In this document: positions 34,811 to 45,885 of the stretch, piece after piece
Numbering within the stretch: the first letter of the stretch is position 1
How the letters are laid out: the number at the start of each line of letters is the position of its first letter
From: Theristus sp. LFF4_11
Lineage: Eukaryota > Nematoda > Chromadorea > Monhysterida > Xyalidae
Assembly: GCA_030248135.1 (NCBI GenBank)
Contig: JASANC010003385.1
Span: 1-64,000 of the forward strand
Length of the DNA: 64,000 nt
Reading direction: 5' to 3'
Notes under the pieces: generated by a model
Told to the model about the DNA's origin: nothing
Seen by the model: the letters and a program-made list of their open reading frames with translations, nothing else
The model's database searches: none
Program-made: the position numbers and the translations under genes

Positions 34811-37800
34811 TTACAGTTGCTTCTGTAGCTGTGTGAAATCTACCAAGTGGTTCTTGTGGAAAGTGACAAATTCCCTCCACAAGCCTGATGTTTCAACGAG
34901 ACAATCAAAGTCGCCAATGAACACAAGGGCCTCTTTGGCCCGGCTTGTAGCAACATTGAGTCGTGCATCATTAGCTAAAAATCCAACACTTTTTCGAGCA
35001 ACACTTCCGGCCCGCGTAGTGAGCACTAGGATTACAGGGGCTTGTTTGCCCTGGAAAGCATCACTGGTGCTTACTCGCACATTAGATAACCACTTATGCT
35101 TGTGAGCGAGGGCGCTTTTCAGTAACGGGATCTGTCCCTTATACAAACAGAGTACCACAATGTCTTCGAACATAAGATCTGCCTTGGTGATGAGCATGGT
35201 CAAGATCTCAGCGGCTGCCTGAGCTTCCACAAGATTGCCCAGCGATCCTCGTTCGTCCCTCATAGACTCGCTCGACAATTTGATCAACGCGACCTGTTCG
35301 TTCGGTATTGGCCACGGGAACTGCACCGACTTTGCTGAATTCCGTGCGTATTGCAGACGATTGTTATACCATTTTTCACTGTTAAATTTGGTATGACAAC
35401 TAGGATGGCGGTACACAATGGCGAGTTGTACCATGTGAGCGTATCGCCGTTTCTGCGTGATTCTGTCCAAACTGCCTGCGCCTGCTCGCGCCATGCAGGC
35501 GGCCTGGAACACGTCTGTAGCTCTGCCAGCGACGAAGGGGCCCATTTGGGCGTGATCACCCACAAAAGTTATTGTGGTACTGTTGGCGTCTACGACCTGA
35601 TCTACGACCATCGCTAAGTCCTTCTCGGAGACTTTGGACGCTTCGTCGATGATGACTGTGTTGAAACGTTCGTGCCGTAGCTGATGACGACGTAGATTGT
35701 CAATTGTTGATAACGTGACATCTGCGGATGAAATCAACAAGTCTGCTAGTCGTTTCGTTGCTTCTGCTAGTAGTTGTCTATACGTCGTTATTAGCGCAAT
35801 TTGTTCACGGCTGATGTTGTCGAATGGTACATTCGAAACCTGCAGTAACCGTTCGACCTCGCTTGACTCAATTAGTTTCGTCAAATCCTCATTGGTGATG
35901 CCGAGACGCTGTTGTATCCGTTGATAGCGCTGCTCACCCTGCGGTCTCCGGCTGTCCTCGACGAGACGACTGACCCAAGACGTTACGGAATGAGGGTCTT
36001 CGGTTGTCCTGGCGTTTAAGGCGCGTTTCGCTTCGACCCGAACGACGATGACGCCTTCTTGGTACAATGCATACTCGTTCAAGTAGTCGCTAACACAATC
36101 TATAGAGACATTGGTCGTTCCAGTGACCAATGTCTTGCGCTGCAATATTTCAGTGATTACAATTTTTAAACTGTAAGGTTGTATTTCTAATTTCCTTTTC
36201 TTTCCAGCCTGTATGTATACAAAATAGACTAAGATGGTTCTTTGACTGAAATTCTTTGCTTTTCTGTATTATTGAAATTAGAGAGTTGAAGATTTCTTGT
36301 TTTACAACACTTTCACGTTCTGGTCAATTTTTATCGAAAATTAGCAGTTTTTGATTGAAACAAAAGACGTAAGGGCCAACCTGGGATGGCGCTCTCATTC
36401 GACAGTCCACAGAGCGGCGCGCTAGGATGACTACTGCCTTTGACAGCGTCGAAGTCTTCCCGACCCCAAAGGATCCCCAAACTGTTCGCACAGCTGTCTC
36501 GATGTTTCCTTGGTGGACTATGACCTCAATCATTTCCTTTTGTTCCTCATTGAGGTCATCATAATTTAGTCCCTCCAGATAGTATTCGGGTACTTTTTGC
36601 ATCTGTACAATCGGGTAGGGATCTTGTAAGCCATATAACGTACGCACAAGCTGGCCCAACGGCGTCTGCTTGCGGATCTTTTTACCTACTCGTGCGAATC
36701 CTCGGCGCAATTCGTCTTTTGCGTAGAGGTAGCTTAATTCTGCTTTGGTTAGCAGATACGACACAGTCTTATCCGCAAATCTTTGGTGATATAAACTGCC
36801 GGTTTGATCAGGCGTGAATCTGAGGGTGATTCGTATCCGCTGCTCGTCAATCCGAATCACCTCCCTGATGGGCACCACCAGGCGCGTCTCTGAGGATGGT
36901 GCATCAGCTACATCGCCGTTGACCTCCACCTTGTCAAGTGTGGCCACATCTGCTGGGGAGGGAGCCTCTCCCTCACACACGACCGCACAGCGGAGTTCAA
37001 CTCGTCCGGCATGCCAGCGCCAATCAGCTTCGCTCGCGTTCAATTCTAACGGCCCCCACTTGACTTCCTCGTTGTCGGGCAGCTGTTGTTGCACGACTTG
37101 TTCTTCCTTCATAAATTTTCGTCCCTGACTTATAAAATATAAGCGCCGCATGGCCGAGTGAAAACCCTCCATGTTGCCGTTATCAATCGTGGCGTCCCTC
37201 TGCTGATGTAGTATCTGCACCTCATAATAGTCCGCCCATGCCGGTAATATTTTGTAGGCCTGGGCCACACTCTCCTCTATTGCAGATATCTCTTCTTCAT
37301 ACACCGCCGGATTCTCGCCAGCTGCCTCGGCTTCGTCCCGATCAGCAATAGCTCTTTCTTTGGCTGCTTCGGCATCACGAACATCGGCAAACAGTTGGTC
37401 GATCAACCATTTCCCGTAGGCGGCGTCCCCATGTTCGAGGTGCGTCCGCTGTTCTTGCCAATCAAACTTCAGCCAATTTTGAACATCAGGCCGATCAGAT
37501 CTGGCTACACGCGGCATCCAGAGTTCGACGCGATCCTCCGGATCTCGCTCAAACATCAAATCTCTCCTCGGCACTCCATACTCTACATAACCGCGTGTTT
37601 CGCTGGGACCGCGGTTCCGGGTCATTTTGGACATCACCCAATGGGCTACCTAAAATGAAACAACCATCAGGGTCTCCATCTTCACTGAACCTCCCCATCC
37701 GTATATTGTTTTATCTTGTTTCTTTCTCAGTGTTTCTTTGATCAACTCCGGCTGTTTCTTTCCTTTCCTTTTCCCTTCAAAACAGGATATGGAGTCTCAG

Positions 37801-38780
37801 CAAAGGAAGAGACCACTGATAAGCATTGTACGTATAAGTATCAACAACTTCTTCTATGTCTGTTGTTTTCTTGTAGATAACTCTCTTTTCTTATGCAATT
37901 AAGAAAAAATGACTAGATTTGCCAACCTCCAAACCACGATGGTTGGTGACAGCTCGCAAATTAACGTCCGTATGAACTCCGGCATACTCCGTGTGTTCGT
38001 GAAGAAGATGCGCGAATAGGTCACTGTTCACTGGCTTGATGAGGGTACGACCCCGAATCAACACTTCTCCGTCTCGTCCGCCAGATGGTTCTTTCGACGA
38101 TGTCACGAAACCCAGAACCCTTTTGTTCGTTTCCGCCGGGTAGATCATCACTCTTCCCTGAGGGTTAGTGCTTTGACCCACCACAGCGAGGCTCGGTTGG
38201 AACTGATTGTTATCGACAGATCGGATTTTAACAATCAGGTGAGCGCGCAACGGACCAGTCGTCAGCCCGATGTGTCGTTCCGGATTGTTCCGAATGTCGA
38301 AGGGTATCGTGTTATCGAACCAGATCTTTACGCGGTCGAGTCGGACCTGGAATCGGTCCGTACTGGTGGTCAATCCGGGGTACTGACGTATCATTTCGCT
38401 GATTCGATAGTCCAACCATGGACATTCCTCGTCGGTTGGCCGAACGATAATCGCGTCATTGTAGCTGGCGACAACAACCGAATGGGACAATTCCAAGGGG
38501 ACGTCGCCCAACCGATAGATGCGCGGCCAGCCTTGGTCGTTCGTGACCATTTCAGCCAAAACTACGGATTCGTTCGCAAAATACCCGGGTGTAATGTCCT
38601 GTGGGATTTTGAAGATGCAGTCATGACACCATTGCCATCTCCGCGAGTCCCACTTCATGGGAAAGAGCCCGTAGGCATCGCGTTGCTTCATTCGACGAAA
38701 TTCACGAGTGCCTTTCCTGGTTCGCAAGTAAACCAACGACTCCGTCCAGATCTCGTCGTTGGTTCTGGCTGCCACTTCCA
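34811..38780 (-). CDS. Spliced UPF1-like superfamily 1 helicase gene of the giant element (at least 1,149 aa)
   Basis: Three exons, 38780-37927, 37649-36381 and 36139-34811, join in phase 0 with GTTGGC donors and TTTTAG/TTGCAG acceptors. Helicase motifs appear in order: Walker A GSFGVGKTST (about 677, just before the second intron), TGTTN motif Ia, DEAS motif II (about 870), GDHAQ motif III (about 900), and RLNVATSRAKEALVFIGD motif VI (about 1097). This is the UPF1-like SF1 pattern of 5'-3' RNA/DNA helicases. The first 600 residues include a charged coiled segment and are unrecognised. The first exon starts at a CTCCTCCAG acceptor owing one base, so an upstream exon exists, perhaps in or near gag. 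A helicase is not part of standard LTR elements; help with copying a very long genome, or evasion of RNA decay, are inferences. Confidence 0.88.
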
Positions 38781-38923
38781 CTGGAGGAGATGAATGAATT
38801 CAGAGTTGACAAACACAGGGAAATAGATTTGCTTGAGAATGAGTGTTTTGGTCTCTCTTTTGGTGTTTATGAATACATTCCAGATCCCCTCTTTTTCTCT
38901 TTCCTTTCTTAAAAAAAATCCTT

Positions 38924-40474
38924 TCAAGGTTGAAGGCTCAACCGTTCAGATAGTTTACTTATTTGTAACTGTTGTTGTTGAATTTCTCTCCGTTGGTCAC
39001 TACATAAGCCATACATCAGACTTTCATGTTCATGGCACTTTTTATTCACACATCCACCTACTCCAAGCACACTTGCATCCACACCACTTTTGGAAAGGTT
39101 GGGCGTAAACTTACTGGCTTCATTGCCACTACTCGCTACCGATGAGCCTGCCACAGTGGCGTTCGATTCGACAGACGCCGAGGCCGTACCCGCTGTTGGC
39201 TGGGTTACTGACGCTGAGGGCGCATTTGTTGATATCGCGCCGATCACGTTGGCGTCCGTGACAAGGTCCGAGGGTTGAACCTCTCCTGGGCGAACGACGC
39301 AGACCTGTCCGCCATTTCTCTGGCCACGGCCTCGACCTCTGCTTGCTGATGACGTTCCCGACATCCCGTTACTAAAAGTGAAATTGGGAGTTTGCTCAAC
39401 ATTCCCATTCACATCCGTCCACCTAGACGAATAGTTCGGCCATGTTGGCGCCGCATAACCACCACTCCTGTTCATTTCATTCCCGTAAGGTGTGTATCGT
39501 GGACGATATGACGTTTGTCTTCCCCAATTTTGTTGGTTTCCCCACCTATTATTATTGTTGTTCCATTGATTTCCACGAAATTGATTTGAAGCATTCCGAT
39601 TAGGCATTGCGTTGCGGTTTGGATTGTGATTATTTCTTGCTTGGCTTGGTCTATAAGCTGCCGGAAAAGCATAAAACGGATTGCCTAATGGGCTACTATT
39701 TGAAAGGTTCATAGTTTTGCGGTTTTCATTAGTGTTTTCATTCAAATCTGGCAGCCCTTCAACAGGCTCATTGGGACGTGGCAAGCCGCGGGTTCTAAAA
39801 GTACTGAATATGCCTTGAGAACTTGGAAAATAGCCTTTAGCTGCATACAAGTTATGTTCAATCCTCAGAGCTTGGTTGACAGCCGCCTCATAAGTTGTTG
39901 GTCTTTGACTAAACCCCATGTGGTAGCGGATACTAGGTCGTAGGCCATCACAGAAATGATCCAATAGATAAACTGTTTTTAAGTCTTGCGTACTTGCGCT
40001 GTCGGATGGCTCACCCAGCGTACTTTGATAGAAAAGAGTACGAAGGGCTCGTGCGTACTCCAACACATTTTCATCCTTGCCTTGCTTTCTTGCCTTGAAC
40101 TCAGAAGCCGCTAGCTGTCTTTGTTCAGGGCTTTCAAGTTTATCCTTCAATGTGGCCACAAGCAAATCGTAATTCGCTTGTGTCTCAGCATCTAATTGTT
40201 CATAAACTTCCCTGGCGTTTTCTACCAGAAGGGCTGGTAGTACCGCTAGGCAATCAGCTTCATTGTACTGCATTGCTTTTGCAAACAAAACAAAGTTATT
40301 GTACCAACTGGTAAACGATTGTCCGATGGTGGCCGCAAATGAGGGGCATTTCAACGGCAAACCATGACGGGACGTGTTACCTGAACTCCCTTGACGGTCA
40401 CTAAGTTCTTTAACTTTATTCTCGGCGAGTCTCAGCCTCTCGAGTACTTGTGCAATAGTGGGTTCCTCAGCCAT
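38924..40474 (-). CDS. gag: Gag-like protein (516 aa)
   Basis: First long ORF after the 5' leader, with an ATG in good context (AACCATGG). Residues 1-30 are helical. About 45-230 resemble a Ty3/gypsy-type capsid (FTSWYNNFVLFAKAM, then charged helices, YLLDHFCDGLRPSIRYHM). About 270-380 are Asn/Arg/Gln-rich as in nucleic-acid-binding Gag regions. The end is a short coiled coil. No classical CX2CX4HX4C knuckle is present; there is only a C/H cluster (CVNKKCHEHES, about 475). It ends about 140 bp before the first helicase exon in a different frame. Confidence 0.88.
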   Translation of the reverse strand: MAEEPTIAQVLERLRLAENKVKELSDRQGSSGNTSRHGLPLKCPSFAATIGQSFTSWYNNFVLFAKAMQYNEADCLAVLPALLVENAREVYEQLDAETQANYDLLVATLKDKLESPEQRQLAASEFKARKQGKDENVLEYARALRTLFYQSTLGEPSDSASTQDLKTVYLLDHFCDGLRPSIRYHMGFSQRPTTYEAAVNQALRIEHNLYAAKGYFPSSQGIFSTFRTRGLPRPNEPVEGLPDLNENTNENRKTMNLSNSSPLGNPFYAFPAAYRPSQARNNHNPNRNAMPNRNASNQFRGNQWNNNNNRWGNQQNWGRQTSYRPRYTPYGNEMNRSGGYAAPTWPNYSSRWTDVNGNVEQTPNFTFSNGMSGTSSASRGRGRGQRNGGQVCVVRPGEVQPSDLVTDANVIGAISTNAPSASVTQPTAGTASASVESNATVAGSSVASSGNEASKFTPNLSKSGVDASVLGVGGCVNKKCHEHESLMYGLCSDQRREIQQQQLQISKLSERLSLQP

Positions 40475-42307
40475 GGTTCTTTACGTTCTTACTTTTCCAG
40501 AAAGAAAACAAAACAGTTTCGAGAAGCTCTTAAAAAGAGATTTCCAACCAAAGCACTAGATCTTCCGAAATCGTCAACAAACTAAAATTCAAATAATAAC
40601 TTTAGTTTGGACACCCTGGGGGGATAGACTTGGATTACCAAAAAAAAAATCTTAAAACTTCTTTTTGTTACCGTCGATAAACTGACGTCTCCACAATCCT
40701 CTGAAAAGGAATTCCCAGAGGTTGGTCTCGAAGTTTGAGTCTGAGTCTGAGTCTGAGTCTCTGCGTTCACAACTTATTGACATGGTCTATACTACTTTTG
40801 AGAGTTTTCACCCTCGTCCTTTTTGTCCCTTTTTTTTGAGATTCTTGGTTGCTTGGCCATGGCAATAGCGATTGAAATTCACCGCTAACTCACAAGAAAA
40901 AGAAGCAAAACAAGCAAAACAAGCAAAAGAATAATAAAAGAAAATATTAACGACAGCCCTCTCTTTTATCTCTCTCTCTCTCTCTTCCTAGGCGTGCTTA
41001 AAGAACAAAGGAGTAGGGCATTAGGCAATAAGCCGAAGACGACATACTTTAAATGATTCTTTTTGAAATGTACAACTGGATTTCACACAACGCACTTTTA
41101 TTCACACACAAACTCCCTTCACTGTTTTGGATAACAAACTATTCTTCATCATACTTTTTCTCAGTTTAGTAACGAAACCAACCTGATTAGACACATAAAC
41201 AAGACTACACACACACTGCAGCTGATACCGAAAGATCTACATATAACAAAATCACAAGCGCTTCACTGTATCAAACCATCTTATTCACTGTTAACTTTAA
41301 CACAATAAAATAATGCAGCGTACTTGGGCGCTTCAGGAATATCATCCACAGACCAGGTTTTAAAATTCCGCAAAAGTTTCAATCCTACAAGCCCCTGCGA
41401 AAGCACAAAACAGATTAGAGAAAAACGCAAGTCCCATCGCGCGCTTGACAAAGAAGTTTCTTTCACCCGTTTTACGTCAAACTGGCATGAATGGATCTTT
41501 CAACACACACGCGCACAGATGCATAAAGAAAATAAACTGCTCCAGCCGAAACTTCAGCAACGAACCTCCACAGCACTTATTTGAGCACCGAACTATGTGG
41601 AATGTTTCAAAATAAGTGAGTTTCCGATTGAGTGCCTACATCTCAGTGGTCAGCAGAGAAAAACATGCTTTAAATTTTGAGCAAGCTCCTCAAAGAAAAT
41701 AACCACGACTCTCAAATCTAACGACACTGGGCCCCCTAAGAAAAACTTAAACCAAATGACTTTCTTTCCTCAGGCTCCATCAAGCTAGAACAAATCAAAA
41801 TTCAACTCGAGCTCGTATCACCAACCTGTCTTTCACTGGCTCTGCAAATTCACTGTCTCGGCCGGCTATAATCAATATCGATTTCAATTCAGGAAATTAT
41901 CTTAATGCATTTCACCTTGAATTCGCAAATCTCCAAACATAAATCACAGTAACGACTCAATATGAGCAAACAAACAGTACTGTTTCACTTTCCTCTCAAG
42001 GCCAATTTAATGTGCGAACTTCTAAACTTCTTCTCAAAGTCATCGGAGCCAGCAAATCAAAATATTTCTTTTCTTTTTCTTTATTCATCAATTCATAATA
42101 TTCAGCGCTTATTTTCAAATTCAACAATGCGCAATTAGCAGAGCAATCCTCAAGTTTCAATCCTATTAAACACTGCAGTTCCTCTCAAACATAAACAAAC
42201 AAAAACAAAATGAAATGTCGTTGGACAAGCTGCAGACTTGCCAACCTGATACTAATCTGGTAAAACCAGTAGCATCATTAGGCTTAACGCAACACACAAA
42301 ACCAAGA
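40475..42307 (-). other. Long 5' leader of the giant element
   Basis: About 1.8 kb between the primer-binding site and gag with only short ORFs. It holds a CTCT microsatellite (about 40970-40985) and a TGAGTC/TCTGAG tandem (about 40735-40760). I see no gene. Packaging and splice-donor signals would be expected here but cannot be pinned down. Confidence 0.6.
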
Positions 42308-42327
42308 GGACCAATGTGGGGGCGCCA
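42308..42327 (-). other. Primer-binding site of the giant element
   Basis: Directly after the 5' LTR, the minus strand reads TGGCGCCCCCACATTGGTCC with no spacer. TGG at the LTR junction pairs with the CCA end of a tRNA, and TGGCGCC is a common PBS start. The matching tRNA cannot be named from this window. Confidence 0.82.
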
Positions 42328-43716
42328 TGTCACAACGCGGCCACGCAGAAATGAGCGACTTTCCTTAGTACAGTGCGGTGATCAAGTGCTCTATACAGAA
42401 AATTTGCAAAACTACGATGACCTACGCGTTGATTTCTCAAATGCCCTAGGGTTGCGCGCGCGTTTCCTAGTTACGCTCCACCAAAGGATGGATCTGAGCG
42501 GAGTCATAATGGCCTGGATTTCCTAATTTAAATCTTATGTGGCAACACTAAGTTGCCTGGTGGGTTCCCTACATGCACATTTAGACAGTTGGTCAAACAT
42601 GTGGACAGCGCGAGGGTGTCACATTTTTAAGGCGCAAATGGGAGAGAAAGAGAGTGGAGTTTTTAGTGGACTGTCGTCGTCCAACTAACCTGTTTAATTC
42701 ACGGTATTTATCGTTGGACCGAAGTCCACAGTCAACTGTTGATGTTGTTGGTGTTGTTTTTTTTTCTTTTAACTTCCACAAAACTTCTTTGCCACACTTT
42801 ATTTAAGACAAAATCCAATGGCTCAGTAGACTAACTAAAAGTAGAAAAATTTCAAATTATATAGCATGCGATTTTTCATAAAAAATGAAGGTCCCGCCCC
42901 CAAAATGTTCTGATTGGTTTCAAAAAGTGGTTTTTCGGATACTGATTGGATGGCGGATTTTAGTTTTTCTAGTTTACAAAAACTAACATAAAAAGAGGTT
43001 TTGTTTTACTGAAAGTTGTTCCGAAGTTTATCAAAACAAACATTAATCATCCCCCCATGTTTGGTTTTCATTTTTCTCCGGACTTTACAGCAGCGATTTC
43101 TAACAACTGATAGGCATGCACAAGCACAACCATTCACCCGAAATTACTAAAGTGTAACGAAAAATAGCGCAAAAACAAGTAAAGTTAACTAAAGTGACCA
43201 GTAAAAATGGGTTACACCCAAATATCGTGCACATGCAAGAAAGTTTTTCTTTACTTTCAAAAAGAAAACAATTTATAAAGCCAGAAAATGTTTTCTAATC
43301 AGTTATTTTGCATCTCCGAAAAATATTCTCGAACAATTACCCTATTTATCAATTTTTTTGTGTAAACATTCCCGGACATAAAGTTAGCAATACCGTATAC
43401 CAGCAAGGCCAAAAATTAGAAATTTCATGAAAGTTACCATAACCTGGTTAAATTTTCAGATAATTACTTTTGTTTGTTTTTTTTTAAAGCTTTACTAAAT
43501 TTATGAAGTGAAAAAAAAACTAAATTGATTTTTCGCCTGACAAAATAATTTGTTTTAAATGGAATATAATGTCCCCATCACCAAGTAGATTTTTGTTTGT
43601 GTGTTATCAAGTGTTGTAGTGTTGGTCACGCATTAGTTCCTTTCGATTGTGTTTAGTTGCAGTTTGTAGTTTGTAGATGCACTTGCAGGTTGAGTCACCA
43701 AAATTATTTTGTCACA
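42328..43716 (-). repeat. 5' LTR of the giant element (right copy)
   Basis: 1,389 bp, near-identical to 17765-19153, followed by the CAAG target duplication at 43717-43720 and then by satellite sequence. In the element's orientation it begins TGTGACAAAATAATTTTGG and ends GCGTTGTGACA, so the same heptamer TGTGACA forms both ends. It should carry the promoter for the genomic RNA; I cannot assign a TATA box with confidence. Confidence 0.95.
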
Positions 43717-43880
43717 CAAGAAAAGGTTGTTTTCCAGAGTAATTCAATGCACTGATCCCGGATTTTGGGTTGGCTTTTTTGTGAGCAACTCTGGATGCTG
43801 AATCGTAACGATTTCGAGCGAATCGGCCGTAGAAATAGCATAGGCGAAATCGGCCCAAAAAACGAAAAATGAAAACTCTG
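43717..43880. repeat. Remainder of the 149-bp satellite, split off by the retroelement
   Basis: Resumes with CAAGAAAAGGTTGTTTTCCAG, exactly where the left half stops after ..AAAACAAG, and carries one diverged unit (CAATGCACTGATCCCGGATT, GAATCGTAACGATTTCGAGC). Sequence similarity fades by about 43880, so the insertion is near the array's edge. Confidence 0.9.
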
Positions 43881-43962
43881 AGGTATCCGGGGTTTAGAAG
43901 AATGTGTGACCAACGAGATGTGAATTTGGTTCGACCTTCGGGACTTATTTAAAAGTCAGAAT

Positions 43963-45041
43963 ATTATCTAAAAATGCGGGAGACGCATATAAAAGGAGGA
44001 ATATGGCTTTGTCTAAGCAGTGAGAGACTTGGCTCGACAACTCTTTTCAAGTCTCTGATGTGGTACACACGGATACAAGTACATAAGAGCCATATTTTTG
44101 CGCCGTTTATTCACTATTTCGGTTGCACATGTATAATCTTTTCGTACGAAGGAGGCTTAGTAATGTTGAATGATGTGTGGAAAAGCCGCACACTGAAAAA
44201 ATGTTTCGCGCCAGAGCGTAGTTCGAATATGAATTGAAATAAATTTTGTTTAGTGAAAAAACATTCTGACTGGTTTTTTCTCAATTTCTTGCACGAATCT
44301 GTCGTCAGAATACGTTAAGTTTTTGCTCATTTAAAATTGCCGCGCAGCCATGAAACATTTTCTCTATCTGTGCGTGCAAACGCATATTGGGTCACGATTA
44401 ATAAGAAAGATAATACTTTGTAGACAATTAAAACTTTTGCGGTATTTCGGGCATTTAGCGACCACTAAAACCACTAAAATAACGATCAGACTTCAGATCG
44501 CTGATACTGGTTTGCCCAGGACAAAGTGTATCGCAGAGGCATTGGGGAACGCAAGGTCTCCTTCTGTGGCAAAGGCAAGGACTCACGGGACAGACAGTTT
44601 ATCCTGCCACTAGAGTTTGGTAAAAAGGCTGAAAATCAACGGAAGATAACACCTTTTTGTCACTGATCCTGGTGTGTACACAGCGATGCGTACGTTAGCT
44701 ACGATAAAACCACATGAAACAATGTTTTGCAGTCTCTGATTTTTCTGTTTTTGCACAGAATTTACAGATTCTTGATTTACAGAAGTTCTGCACAGAATTT
44801 GCACAGAATTTCGCACATGATGTGATTTCGGACTAAACTGGAAAGGACAGTTAAAAAATGATTTTAAAACTTTTTTACACTTTTCAGTAAAACAAACGCG
44901 GCGCAAAAATATAGCTTTTATGTACTTGTATCCGTGTGTACCACATCAGAGACTTGAAAAGAGTTGTCGAGCCAAGTCTCTCACTGCTTAGACAAAGCCA
45001 TATTCCTCCTTTTATATGCGTCTCCCGCATTTTTAGATAAT
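43963..45041. mobile_element. Inverted-repeat element with about 140-bp terminal arms
   Basis: The left arm, from ATTATCTAAAAATGCGGGAG at 43963 to about 44110, is repeated in reverse from about 44905 to 45041. The arms are nearly perfect and include GGAGGAATATGGCTTTGTC and CTGATGTGGTACACACGG. The roughly 800-bp centre encodes no convincing transposase. A related internal piece (CGAAGGAGGC..AATGTTGAATGA) lies at about 46880-47060. Long arms and no transposase suggest a foldback or non-autonomous DNA element. No clear target duplication could be fixed. Confidence 0.75.
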
Positions 45042-45427
45042 TATGATAGTGTTAATGTTTGGAATGTTGATTGCTTCCCCCATTCGAAAGTGGTTTTGCT
45101 CGTATTTTTTTACTTGTCACTTACTGGTGCTGCGCACTCTATTTTTGTCAATCTGGTGACTAATGAATTGAAAATTCATGTGTTGATAGCTGCGGTTTGT
45201 GAAATTTTTTATTGAATTTCAAACTTTCAATTTCAAACTATCTTATACAAATTTTGCAGTTTTTGTTCGCGACGATTTGTGTGTTTGGGCAGTTTTTGAA
45301 TTATCATGATGTTTAGCCTTATCATTACAGTATTTCAATGGAATTTCAGCAAACTGAGATTTTTCAATTCGGATTTGTTTCTGTTTTGAATGGGTGCAAA
45401 ATTATTGTTCCTTCTTTTGCAAGCAAC

Positions 45428-45885
45428 TACCGTATTACCTCTATTAAACCCCCCCCCCCCCCAAAATTAACCCCCCCCCCAAATAAACCCCCACCCCCTC
45501 GACAAGTTTCCAAATAATCCCCCCCCCCAAAAATAAACCCCCATGGGGGTTTATTAGAAACCTGTTTGAAACACATACCTAGCGAATTCAGTGGCTGAAT
45601 GCAGTGACATTGGTGAAATTGTGCTACCAAAGGCCCCAAAGGGATGAGTTGGCGGTAATTTCATTACAAAAGGCTGTTACCAAAGGAAATCTCTGTGAAA
45701 AGTAGAAGTTTCTGCGACTTCCTTCCTGCCATGGAAGGTATTTTTGCCATTTTGCCCACCCCTAAAATGGTTTCCAAATAAACCCCCCCCCCAAAAATAA
45801 TCCCCCCCCCCAAAAATAAACCCCCACCCCCAGAAGTCGCTGAAGAAATAAACCCCCATGGGGGTTTAATAGAGGTAATACGGTA
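45428..45885. mobile_element. C-rich MITE with 22-bp terminal inverted repeats
   Basis: Starts TACCGTATTACCTCTATTAAAC and ends with the exact reverse complement. Inside are C runs broken by AATAA words, two CCCCCATGGGGG palindromes, and a unique core shared with 344-560. A degenerate relative occupies about 219-655. No ORF is credible: the Gly-rich frames are C-run artefacts. Confidence 0.8.

Larger units (their letters stand above)
17765..43716 (-). mobile_element. Giant LTR retroelement (25,952 bp) with env-pol fusion and cargo genes
   Basis: Two almost identical 1,389-bp LTRs (17765-19153, 42328-43716) begin TG and end CA, and the whole is flanked by the 4-bp duplication CAAG (17761-17764, 43717-43720). 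Read on the minus strand, a primer-binding site follows the right (5') LTR, a polypurine tract precedes the left (3') LTR, and integrase-bearing Pol lies near the 3' end. Order 5'->3': leader, gag, helicase gene, NADAR-SGNH gene, antisense membrane-protein gene, F-box gene, env-pol. The 4-bp duplication and the Pol domain order PR-RT-RH-IN place it with Ty3/gypsy-type elements. At about 26 kb it is several times the usual 5-10 kb. Near-identical LTRs imply recent insertion. Confidence 0.95.
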
